A stretch of 64,000 bases of DNA from Tetrapyrgos nigripes (taxonomy: Eukaryota; Basidiomycota; Agaricomycetes; Agaricales; Campanellaceae): contig JAACJM010000085.1 in the NCBI GenBank assembly GCA_013368315.1, positions 248,001-312,000 of the forward strand, read 5' to 3'. The position numbers were made by a program, and so were the translations under genes. Positions 34,836 to 44,776 of this stretch are shown piece after piece. Within the stretch, counting starts at the first letter, position 1. Each line of letters begins with the position of its first letter. The notes under the pieces were generated by a model. It did not search any database. It was not told where the DNA came from and saw nothing but the letters and a program-made list of their open reading frames with translations.

Positions 34836-35531
34836 CTACTTGTACAGTTTCATGGGGAAATAACCGACATGAGGTGCATCCTCGGCCCTTTCGGGAACCC
34901 AAGCCGCGAAAGGTATGGGAAGCTTGGGCGGAAGTTTGGATTCGGTGTACACCGTTGTGGAGGAAGTGATGGTGGAAATAGCAGCAGTGAATTCGAGGGG
35001 TTCTGCAGCTTTCGAGACTGCTGTGGTTCCTTCAGCTTGGCCTTCCGCAGGGGCGGCAACACTAGAATGACGTTGGTAAGTTGAGATGAAGAGAATGACG
35101 CGACCGTTGAGGATACGCTACTCACGAGGGAGCGCCTTGAGAATGCTCAATCAAGAGCTGAGACAGCCCGGGCTGGGTGATGACAGAGAGCTGAGGGTAC
35201 GCGCGACGAACATCACGCTTCCAGTATGGGTTTTGAGCAGGGTCCGATGCTGAGGAGAATCAGAAACACGGCTGGTATAGAACGACGTGGACGTACCCTT
35301 GGTTGCAGGAGTTGAATACTTTTCTGGTCTGCTTCCTGGTGGCGGGTAACGATTAATGCCTTGCATAGGCAGACCGCTGGAAATCTCGGGGTTTATGACG
35401 ATAGCATCACCTGTTGGCAATAAGGAACTGACGAAAGAGAACAAATGGGCAGAATACATACGGAATTTCTTCCAAAAACCCTTTGGAGAAAGATGGTAGA
35501 GGGTCGAATCAGCAGCCTTCCGTGTGGCCAT
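34836..35531 (-). CDS. Mitochondrial complex I 21 kDa subunit (NUXM/nuo-21 type)
   Basis: A fungal accessory subunit of NADH:ubiquinone oxidoreductase. Exons on the minus strand give MATRKAADSTLYHLSPKGFW, KKFRDAIVINPEISSGLPMQ, GINRYPPPGSRPEKYSTPAT, KASDPAQNPYWKRDVRRAYP, QLSVITQPGLSQLLIEHSQG, then a more variable tail ending PERAEDAPHVGYFPMKLYK. The INPEISSGLPxxGxNRYPxPGSRPE and DPAxNPYWKRDxRRxYP blocks are typical of the subunit's N-terminal domain. Four exons; the stop is TAG at 34836-34838. It is the second complex I subunit in the window, 16 kb from NDUFS7. Confidence 0.9.
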
Positions 35532-35908
35532 GAATAAAAGAAAGTTGTGTCTATATGACTAATGCCTGCCTATGTCTTCTCTGGTCGTCTCTGTCCTCAA
35601 GTCGGCTGCTGCTGGTTGAACTGGTGCTCTTGAATTCAAGCCTTCAAGCTTCAAGCCTTTCAATCATCGCTTTCTGATGCTGTCTATACTGTTTTTTTAC
35701 ATAAATTTACCTCCGCCACCACTGGTGACTGTACTCACTATGGCGCCATCCCTCCTCATTTCCGTGCATTTCTCGACCATTCTTGCTGTTATAAATCTTC
35801 ACATAGCTTTTACCGAGTTCTCTTTAGAAACCTTGGCGAGGATATCCCGTTCTTCTATTAACAACCCAAGGATTTAAACCCCAAGCATTCAAACTCGACA
35901 TCCCAACC
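35532..35908. promoter_or_regulatory. Divergent intergenic/promoter region
   Basis: 377 bp between the ATGs of the complex I subunit (minus) and the next plus-strand gene. Contains short AAGCCTTCAAGCTTCAAGCC repeats near 35639-35660 and pyrimidine-rich stretches. No gene recognised. Confidence 0.4.
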
Positions 35909-36739
35909 ATGGCTATCATGTTCGACCATCCTCCCCACCCCTCTCATGCAGTAAAAGATGACCCTAAAGTCGCTGAACCTCGGGACCCTCACGATATACC
36001 CACATTCGACTCAACCAGTCTTACTTTACCCAAACAACCCGTTTTGTACCTCCCACCCTTACTTTCCTCGTTACCCGCCAAAATCCCTGCTCAACCCGTA
36101 TCATCAATCTACCCACCTCTAGTCACGGAAACGCGTCTACCAGACATAGATCCGGCATCCTTGTCCCTGCACAAAGCCTTACATCATTTCCGTCCCCTGA
36201 ACAGGGATTACGCCGCCTTACCCTACGCCGACGCGTTCAATTGGTCAGAACTCGCTCTTCCCAGTGAAGATGAACGAGAATGGTACTGCGTAGTTTTCCG
36301 GAGTAAACGGAAAGCGGGGAGTGACGGAGGATGTAAGCATGTTTTGTTTGTCTTTTGGTCTTTCGAATTCCTCACTAAGCTCGCTTCAACAGCGTTATAC
36401 GAAGCAGATAGGAAAGCTCATGAGGAAGCTGTCAGTAACGGAGGGGTCAGTCTCATCTTACCTTTAGAATCCCTTGCCTCACTCATGTCATGTATCTAGC
36501 TCATCCTCTACTGGTACGGCATACCCAATCAAGAGACTGGTCTCAACCTGGCCACCTGCATCTGGCAAAGCCGTAAACACGCCATAGCTGCTAATTCTCG
36601 TCCTCATCATATACGCGCGATGAGGCTGGCAGCGGAATCTTACGAAATATATGATTTGGAACGTTATGTTCTTCGTAAGCTTGTTGGTCAGCCTGGAGTT
36701 ACCGTAGAAGCGTTTGCTGGTGGAGAAGTAGGGTGGTAA
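35909..36739 (+). CDS. Conserved fungal protein, function unknown
   Basis: About 240 residues in three exons. MAIMFDHPPHPSHAVKDDPK opens a Pro-rich N-terminus (LYLPPLLSSLP, SSIYPPLVTETRLPDIDPAS). The ordered part follows: LSLHKALHHFRPLNRDYAAL, PYADAFNWSEL, EREWYCVVFRSKRKAGSDGG, ALYEADRKAHEEAVSNGG, LILYWYGIPNQETGLNLATC, IWQSRKHAIAANSRPHHIRA, MRLAAESYEIYDLERYVLRK and a short tail ending FAGGEVGW. The WYxVVFRS, LYWYGxPN-xTGLNLATCIWQS and RPHHIxAMRLAA blocks look strongly conserved and I believe the family is widespread in fungi, but I cannot attach a proven function. Not membrane-spanning by eye. The start ATG at 35909 has a good context (AACCATGG). Confidence 0.82.
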
Positions 36740-36822
36740 TTTGGCTGATGACTAGAGATATTATTATTTTTTGGGACTCGACATCGTATAGATGTGTATC
36801 TAACTTTTCTTTGGTACTTCAC

Positions 36823-36911
36823 CGCTGCTTTCTTTGTCACCGCTACTTTCTTTGTCACCGCTGCTTTCTTTGTCACCGCTGCTTTCTTTGGTACATCACT
36901 GCTGCTTTCTG
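36823..36911. repeat. 18 bp minisatellite, about 4.5 copies
   Basis: Tandem copies of CGCTGCTTTCTTTGTCAC at 36823, 36841 (one substitution), 36859 and 36877 (diverged end), followed by a partial copy. It lies in the 223 bp between two convergent stop codons, so it is probably in 3' UTR sequence. In one minus-strand frame it reads as repeated KKAAVT. Confidence 0.85.
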
Positions 36912-36962
36912 TAATATCTATTTGCACACCATACACATAAGGTACTATACATACTATTAGTA

Positions 36963-39371
36963 TTACTCGTCATCACTCCACGACTCGATAGAATCCTGCG
37001 ACGTTGTTGGTAGAACCACATCCTGCTTGTCATCATCATCTGCTTTCTCGCAATTAGTAATTCTTCCGAACATTTCGTCCTTGAGGTCGTTGAGTGCACT
37101 AAGGGCTCTGGACTAGAACACAAAATGAGTATAGTATCGGCGACAAATGAAACCATTAGTCAACGAACCTTTGACCTTGAGAGGTCTTTCTCTCGTAAGC
37201 GTTGGTCAACCCGACCAGACGAAGGTTTGAACTTTGATTTCTTTACTGGGGCTCCAGTCAGCTGGACACCTCGACCAGAGATGGCACTGCTGTGCGCTGA
37301 TTTGAGTTTGGACGATCCAGAGTGAGACTGTGCTCTGGGATGGCCTGAGGCAGAAAGAGAAGCAGAGACCAAAGATGACTGCGACCTGGAAGTGATGCTT
37401 TGAGATCCAGACTCCGCATCCTCCTCTCTAGACCACTCCTCCTCGTCCATCTGCGTCTCCATTTCCACAAACGACTGAAACGCTCCTGTAGCCGGTCTTT
37501 CCTGCTTGACAAAAATGTCCGTCAATGGATCACGCTCAACTCGTTCTCGTTCTCGCGTATCGACAACTGTGTGATGGGAAGAAAGAGAAAGATTCGTGTC
37601 TTGTGATAGACTGTGACTCATAGGTGTAGGCGTAGGCGGTGGTAACACAGATGAGGATAGAGGAGGAGCAAAGCGAAATGGGCTGGGGGTTTCGGGAATA
37701 GAAGACGGTACTTCTCGAGGAGGAGGGGTAGGCGGGTTCGGTGGGCTTTGCAATGATGAAGACTCATAAAATCCTTCATCTAGAAATGACGGTGGATGTT
37801 CTGATTCCTGCTGTGATGCTGGTACTGTAATCTTCTTTTTGATAGGATATTCAAAGTTGTAGTCGTCACTCGAGGTAGCAATAGGAAGGTCATTCGTCCT
37901 GCTTTTTGTACTAGAACCCGAGTTAAATCCAGGACTGGCACTAGACGAAATCAAGCGTCGCCCATGAGGGTCACTGATTTCAGAGAATGCGTCACTCGAG
38001 GGAGGGAGACTGCTGGTGTCGTTATGGGGAATGACATCTTGGCAATGGACGAGCTGTGATTTGGTATCCTGGCCGTTGTACAATTCCTTTCTGCTGAACG
38101 GCGTCCATTGAAAGTCGAGGGCGACAGGATCATCGATGTAGCATGCGGGATCAGGCGGATCAGACGATGGATCGTCAATAGGCGTGTCAAAGTAGACTGA
38201 TCGGGAGGTGTAGTAAGTAGGACCGGGAGCACTGAACGCGTCAGAAATATGGGAAACGTTGCTGTCCATGTTGAATAAGTCGGGTTGAGCATCGTCAGGG
38301 TTCGGCTGTTCATTGATGAAGTTGTGGTGATGATTGAGCAGAATTGGAGCAGAGTAGGGAGAGCATTGATTAGCGGAGGGCACAAGAAGGTTTTGGACCT
38401 CTAGATCTTGATATGAGTGAGAAGAAACGCGAGCAAGGCTGAGAACGGGTGAAGGGATAGGTACGTCCGGTGAATAAGAACTCATTATTCTAGATAGCTG
38501 CGAGACTGCAGGAGACGCAGCTATTTCTGGAGCAAAGGAAGCAAGCGACATTGCAATGTGCGAATTCGGGGGACTTGGTGGTATAATGGAAGAAGCAGGG
38601 CCCGGAGTTGAAAATGGTAAGGGAGGTGAAGGAGAAGGAATGACGTGTCTTTGAGAGATACGAGGAATCTCCGGACTGTTCACAGAAGCAGCCGCCTGTA
38701 GCTTTGACACCTTAGTCGGTGACGGCGGGTGAAAAGCGAATACATTTTCTGTGTCATCTAGTTCTTGAGCAGGAATAGGACTAGAAGCGGAATGCGCTGG
38801 TGTACTTTCAGACTGTGATTCAGGTGGCAAGAGTAATCGTAAAGGATGGCCCTTCGACAGAGTCGAGAATGTATCTGATAACCAGCTTGGAAGGGGCGAG
38901 ATACATCTTTTCTTTGGAACGACCTGAGCGAGATGAGATGAGAACGCGTGCCATGATCAAAGTACAGCCGGTCGTACCTCATCCTCGTCGCCTTCATTAT
39001 GATCTACACCAGGGATCCTACTGTTCATCTTGATCAACGCGAAATCTTCCCCGAGAGCCCCGGCTTGAAGGCCTTCGTATGGATCAACAGGTGTTTGAGG
39101 TACTCCGTAGCTGCTCACGGAAGACGACCCAGTGGAATATGAACGATTGCGATAACGATTGGTGTTTGTTGGAGAATGGTACGATATGTTCATCCTTTCG
39201 ATCATCCTATCGAACTTGCTGTTTAGACCGGTTTTTCGACGTTGTGATCTAGGAATTACGTCGAGAAAGGACCTAGACGCGAACTCAGTAGAGAAATCTC
39301 GAAACGAGGAGTAGTCCCTACCCATTATCCAACTCTTCAGCCAGCATTTCCGAAAAGACGCGCTTAGGCAT
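36963..39371 (-). CDS. Ser/Pro-rich protein with conserved ends, function unknown
   Basis: About 740 residues in five exons. The N-terminus MPKRVFSEMLAEELDNG is followed by SFLDVIPRSQRRKTGLNSKF and DRMIERMNISYHSP, a basic helical segment, and GALGEDFALIKMNSRIPGVD, then by more than 500 residues of Ser/Pro-rich low complexity with many SP sites (38800-37300). Near the C-terminus are TDIFVKQERP, SFVEMETQMDEEEWSREEDA, VQLTGAPVKKSKFKPSSGRV and, after an intron, SRALSALNDLKDEMFGRITN with an acidic end ESWSDDE. I do not recognise the family. The short ordered motifs at both ends around a phosphorylatable middle suggest a scaffold or cell-cycle protein, but this is only an impression. Divergent from the gamma-glutamyltransferase, with 217 bp between ATGs. 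Confidence 0.72.
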
Positions 39372-39588
39372 GATGGTGGCAAGACGCGACTTGTTACTAA
39401 ATATATGTGCCTCAAGCTAAAGAGCCTGTTCCGGTTCGGATATATCGGACGTAATCAAGACGTAAGCTGCCGCTGGTCAGACGCCGACCTCCAAACAGCT
39501 GCTGATAAACCAGTACTTAAATGTAACACTCGGTCGCAGCGCGTGCTCCAGTCCGTCAGATAGCCTGGTGTCTAGTTTTTCCTGAGCC

Positions 39589-42013
39589 ATGGCAGACTTT
39601 CAAGAAAAGTCATCTTCTCTTCCTCTGCCTGCCTCCGTCAGGCCCGAATCAAGGCGACCACCGTATCTCAAGAGGCTCTTTTGGATTATCGCAACAATCT
39701 GCTCTTTTAGACTATTCTTTGTCAACACTCGTCATTTCTTTGAAGATACCCCTGCAATACGGCGCAATCCAGCATATCTTATCCGGGCATCTCATGGAGC
39801 TGTAGCAACAGAGAACGTTCGATGCTCAAATATTGGTGTCGACGTCATGAAAGAAGGAGGGAATGCCATGGATGCTGCTATTGCGTCCACATTGTGTATA
39901 GGTGTCGTGAATATGTTTTCGTGAGTTCCTCTTACATATCTTATCGGCCTTCGGACTAATCCGCGAAACAGCTCGGGAATTGGTGGGGGAGGCTTCTTGA
40001 CTGTTCGAGTCCCTCCGTCTGGCCCCGGCATGTCCTCAGAAGTCTTTACCATTGACTTTCGTGAAACAGCACCGGCTCTGTCCTCCGAGAAGATGTTTCC
40101 TCCTGGTTCCAATCTATCCCAAATCGGAGGACTTTCTGTGGCTGTTCCTTCAGAACTTAGAGGCCTTGAAGAAGCTCATCGAAGATGGGGCTCATTACCT
40201 TGGAAGAGACTGGTACAGCCGAGTGTGGATCTATCAGCTGGATGGGAAGTGGATGTAGAGCTCAGTAGAAGAATACCGGTGAGTAATCCACTTCTCTGCA
40301 TGCTAACCACTGATTCATTTGTCTCTTAGTTATTCCCAGATTTAATGCTAAATAATCCTGATTGGAGTGCTATTTTTGCTCCTCACGGTGCCTTCTTGAA
40401 GGAGGGCGAGATGATCTATCGCACTAATCTATCTAAAACTCTATCTGTAATTGCAAATGAGGGTCCCGATGCTTTTTATAAGGTATTTTCGCTTTCTCTA
40501 TGATGGATTGATTCTTATTTCCTTCCAGGGACCGATTGCTGACTCGATCGTTCGTAAAATCCAAGAGTCCGGTGGAATAATGACACATGCTGACCTGGAA
40601 AACTATCAAGTTAAAGTCTACCGCTCTTTGAAGGGGACCTACCTGGATAAAATAATATATACTCCGGATGCACCTACCTCAGGGCCTGGTGAGCGTCAGC
40701 ATTTGACTAATGCTCCAGCGTGCCTAACATAATCCAAAGTTATTCAACATATGCTGAATCTCGTCGAGAAGTATGATTTCGCTGAACGAACTGGTCTCAA
40801 TACACACCGCCTCGTCGAGGCCATGAAGTTTGGGTTTTCTGCACGGTATGTGTCTCCCAAAACCGAATATCATTGGTAACAAATGAAATATCTCATTTTG
40901 GACAGAACCCGCATCAGCGACCCGACTTTCCGCAATGATACCGCGATAATTAAGCAAATCCCGACCAAGGCATTTGCGGATGTGATATCTCTCAATATTA
41001 CTGATGTCGGTGATACGCCACTTTTGCAATGCTTTGACTTTGGGCCTAAACATTAAGGACAGGACATGACACACCCGGCCGAATACTACAACCCAGAGTA
41101 CGATGTGAAGATGGACCATGGGACAGTAAGTTGACAGCCACAACGTTCTTCATGTGCTTATACCAATGCGCAGAGCCACACATCTGTACTCGACAAAGAT
41201 GGAATGGCTGTCGCGGTGACGTCCACGGTTAATATAGTCTTCGGATCTCAAGTATTGGATCCTGTCACTGGGATCATCCTCAATGATGAGGTGGGTCTTT
41301 GGTAGTGACCACTCACGAACTCCTTTTTATGAAATTCTTTGGTATACAGATGGATGACTTTAGCACTCCCGGTACGCCGAATGCTTTCGGCCTCTGGCCT
41401 TCACCCTGTGTGTTACCCGATGCTCCAATATCCTACAAGTTTTAGCGCAGCTGACCCGACCTCTTGACTACCCGTTTTTTCAGACAATTACCCCGAGCCA
41501 GGAAAACGTCCAATTTCATCAACTGTCCCTACAATATTGGAGCACGCCGACGGATCCTTTTACATGGCTATTGGTGGCTCGGGCGGCTCTTTGATCTTTC
41601 CAGCTGTATTCCAAGTTTTACTTAACCTGGATTGGGGCATGGATTTGAGCGAGGCTATTGAGCGGGGACGTTTGCATAATCAGCTCTACCCACAAGTCAC
41701 GATCGCGGACAGTAATTACGATGAAGATCTTTTGGATGCTCTTCGAGTGCGGGGTCACAACCTGACTAGTAAGTTCTATTGTCTAATCGAATTGTTTGGA
41801 TGAGATCTCATTGTTGCTTATTCTCTGTACTACGTACTTAGTCCTCGATGTAGATCGTATTGCTGCGGTGGTAAACGTGGTGATTAAAGACGAAGATGGC
41901 GTTATATATGGTGAGAGCTCTATGTCCTTCGCTCATGTATGTCAGGTTCAAAACTAATATTGGTGTCAGCTGCCAGCGACTCCAGAAAGAATGGTATTGC
42001 AGCGGGTTACTAG
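39589..42013 (+). CDS. Gamma-glutamyltransferase (glutathione hydrolase)
   Basis: Breaks the gamma-glutamyl bond of glutathione, usually at the vacuole or cell surface. About 590 residues in a dozen exons. A single N-terminal membrane anchor ([16 protein letters not shown], residues ~30-45) predicts a type II topology. Then: [72 protein letters not shown] (the conserved Arg of RE-TAP), [54 protein letters not shown], then [20 protein letters not shown] with the catalytic Thr at the autocleavage site, [60 protein letters not shown] and [14 protein letters not shown]. The end is [12 protein letters not shown]. The intron ending near 41062 has two candidate acceptors (see findings). Confidence 0.95.
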
Positions 42014-42526
42014 CTCCTCAGGTGATGACAGGAAGTAATTCATCTTGTTTTTGGTTGTCCTTTACACCGCGTGCTTCCACTAACTAGTACATAGCTGGGT
42101 TCAATTGGAGAGAGAAACACTGGTTGAGGTACTTAGATACTGCTGTTAAACGTTCGAAAGTGTCCCTTTACTATTCTAGATGAACCTTCATTCGATCTGA
42201 TCCATATGGATTGCCCTTGAACCTAATGGGTGGCAGGTCAACTGACGCTGAAGCTTTCAAGGTGAGTACTGTAAGTGGATGTGTGATTCCCAGCCACCAA
42301 GAACGTTAGTCTGGAGCCTATGGCCGTGGACGGCTTTGGCTCTTCAACTCATTAGCCAGAACCCATCAAAAATCCTAGTGTCAGGGGTCCTAAGTACCCT
42401 CCTACCTTTTTGAGCGGTGTTCTTGACAATGGACCGGATTTTCAATTTTGATGTCGACACGTCAACAAAAACTTAAGCGACACGCGTCTCGGGTACCTTT
42501 CTTTCCTTTCCTTTCCAACGTATACC
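42014..42526. other. Intergenic region
   Basis: 513 bp between two plus-strand genes. No coding signal beyond short frames; the last 60 bp before the ATG are pyrimidine-rich (CTTTCTTTCCTTTCCTTTCC, about 42498-42517), as in many fungal promoters. Confidence 0.45.
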
Positions 42527-44076
42527 ATGTCCAGCTCACAAGACGCAGAACAAATCGACTGGAACTTGATTTCCTCCTATGCTGGTCTCTTCTCCTTAGC
42601 TTGCCTATCGATATATGCGGGGTCTTTTGGATCTTTACCTGTACGCATCCCATTGCGATTCTTTCGTGCCAATCTCGGCAGCTTGCGCGCCCATTTGAAA
42701 CATGGCCTTCCTTCCTGCCTTTTTAGAATCCAAAGAAAGATGCAAGGGCAAGGGCAGCTGCGGGCTCAGTTGAACCCTTAGACGACGAGGATGACGAGGA
42801 AGAAGAAGAGGAGCCTGAGCGAGTTTCATTAGAGGTTGCATGGTTCTTCCCGATTGTGAGTGCTGGTCGTTCATGTTCCCTGTCTGCGTAACCACTAAAC
42901 TCCTGTGGAGCTCGGTTCAGTAGTTCTCTTTGGGTTATTCCTGATAATCAAATTCTTTGGAAAGGAGTTGATAAATTTGATTTTGAGTTGGTATTTTTCT
43001 GTAGCTGGAATTGCGAGTGTGTGGAAGGTGAGTGACTTTTTGTGGCTACACCCTAGGTGTGGATGACTGACAACATTCTCTAGACTTCAGTTTCCCTATT
43101 CAGCTTTGTAGTGGGCGCCGACCGTTACAAGCAATATGAGCGGTATACATTCAGTATTAAGAAGGGTAAAAAAGGTGTGTTGGCCGGAAATGAAGCAATG
43201 ATCTGAATGCTGACAGCGCATGTGTCCGTAGAAGCTGCTTCATTTTCATCGAGAACACCATCTCTGATATTGCTTCCTCTGTCCGTCATACCGTCTGCGC
43301 TGTACAAGTTCTCTCAGGCGAGCCGAAAGTCCGTGCTACTTACGGATATATTATCCCTCTCATTCTCGCACAACGCGCTGGGACTTATGAAGATTGATTC
43401 CTTTATCACTGGTACTGTACTATTGTCAGGATTGTTCCTGTATGATATATGGTGGGTGTTTGGTACACCAGCAGTATTGGGGACGTCGGTGGTAAGAAGA
43501 TTTTTTGATTCATTATTCTAGTTTTACTCAGACGGCATAACACAGATGGTTGATGTCGCCACACAACTGGACGTTCCGATCAAACTGCTATGGCCAAAAT
43601 CTTTGTCGTTTTCGGATGACCGAGGGTTCACGATGCTAGGATTAGGGGATGTAGTGATCCCTGGAACATTTGTTGCTCTAGCATTACGCTATGATTATTA
43701 TCGGTATCAGCAGCGCAATAAACCGGCCATCAAAGAAAGATTCGAGAAACCGTACTTTTACGCCGCTTTGACAGCTTACAGTTTGGGGCTAGCGACGACC
43801 ATGACGGTGATGCATACTTTCAAGGCCGCCCAGCCAGCACTATTGTATCTTAGGCGAGTGATGATTGTTGTGGGATTTTTTGAGGGAGTAGCTGATGGTG
43901 GGATTGCTGTGCAATTTAGTCCTGCCTGTATCATGTCGTTCGTCCTCACAGCTGTCTTCCGCGGAGAGTTGAAGGATGCGTGGAATTGGACTGACGGTCC
44001 GGAGCCGCAAACAAAGGAAGAGGAGGGCAAAGGTGTGGCGGTAAAGAATGACCTCATGGAAAAGAAGAAGATTTGA
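42527..44076 (+). CDS. Signal peptide peptidase (GxGD aspartic intramembrane protease)
   Basis: Cleaves remnant signal peptides and other type II membrane proteins in the ER membrane. About 390 residues, nine helices. Pieces: MSSSQDAEQIDWNLISSYAG, LFSLACLSIYAGSFGSLP, a strongly acidic loop (LDDEDDEEEEEEPERVS), LFGLFLIIKFFGKELINL, TSVSLFSFVVGADRYKQYER, LSLSFSHNALGLMKIDSFI, TGTVLLSGLFLYDIWWVFGT (first catalytic Asp in YD), FTMLGLGDVVIPGTFVALAL (second Asp in GLGD) and HTFKAAQPALLYL with the PAL motif, followed after an intron by SPACIMSFVLTAVFRGELK. The tail ends MEKKKI, a possible dilysine-type ER retrieval signal. The intron after PALLYL uses a GC donor. Confidence 0.95.
43854..43919 (+). other. 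Non-canonical GC-AG intron in signal peptide peptidase gene
   Basis: The family's PALLYLxPACI motif is interrupted by 66 bases that begin GCGAGT and end TTTAG. Removing them restores PALLYLSPACI. The stretch has no stop and a length divisible by three, so leaving it in would insert 22 residues (starting RRVMIVVGFFEG) just after the PAL motif. Splicing is the more likely reading; GC-AG donor use is inferred. Confidence 0.7.
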
Positions 44077-44776
44077 AAACATATGCTAGTGGACGACCAC
44101 TCCAGTGACTTGTGGAGTAGGTGACGATACATAGTTGACCAGAGCCTGCTTTCGGGACCTGTGGGTTGTTATACCTGTGTTTTCCATATCAGAGAACTGT
44201 TTGCCAGGGCGCAAGCTGGTGTAGGCGGCCAGACATCGATCGGGATTATTATTTAAGAAATTCTTGTCAGAAGTTAAAGAAATGGCTGCTGCCAACGACC
44301 GGGGCAAAGCAGCTGGAAGGACGATGGGTCGGAGAAATCAGGAAGAAAATATTTCCTTTGCGGGCCGCCGAGTCGGAGAAGAGAGCATCCGACTCGGACT
44401 CGCGCGAGCAAGAAAACAGAGACAGAGAAACAAAAAAAATGAAAGGAAAAAGGAGAGGCAAAAGAAACATAAGAACGTTAGATTGAGGCAGAATCTACAT
44501 TTATATAAGTTGTACGCGATGAGGAGAGGAAATGATGGTGGCGGCGGCAGGTGTCTGGGGTCCTCGTAGGGAGCCGGGCCTTTAGCCGGGCTTTAGCAGG
44601 TCTGAGTCTTCGAAGCTTGACCGTTTTTCTCTCTCGTCGTCGTCGTTCACAGTGGGCTCCTCCCCTTCCGAGTCGTTTGCCTCAGCGACCAGTGCCCATT
44701 CACTTCGCTTCTGGGATCCTTTAGAGGCTCTTCCTGAAATCCCGGTTTAGCTCCAATACACATCCTATACCGTCCT
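44077..44776 (+). promoter_or_regulatory. Long 5' intergenic region of the GATA-factor gene
   Basis: 700 bp without a recognisable gene. A purine-rich block spans about 44280-44480, followed by a CT-rich zone (44620-44760) close to the ATG. AreA-type genes often have long leaders and autoregulatory GATA sites; CGATCGGG at 44236 and GATAC at 44125 are present, but I cannot show they matter. Confidence 0.4.

Noticed and set aside
35677..35877. 66-codon open frame with a hydrophobic stretch upstream of the 35909 gene
   Set aside because: It has no homology I recognise and lies in a promoter-like region; a short upstream frame in a leader is possible but unsupported.
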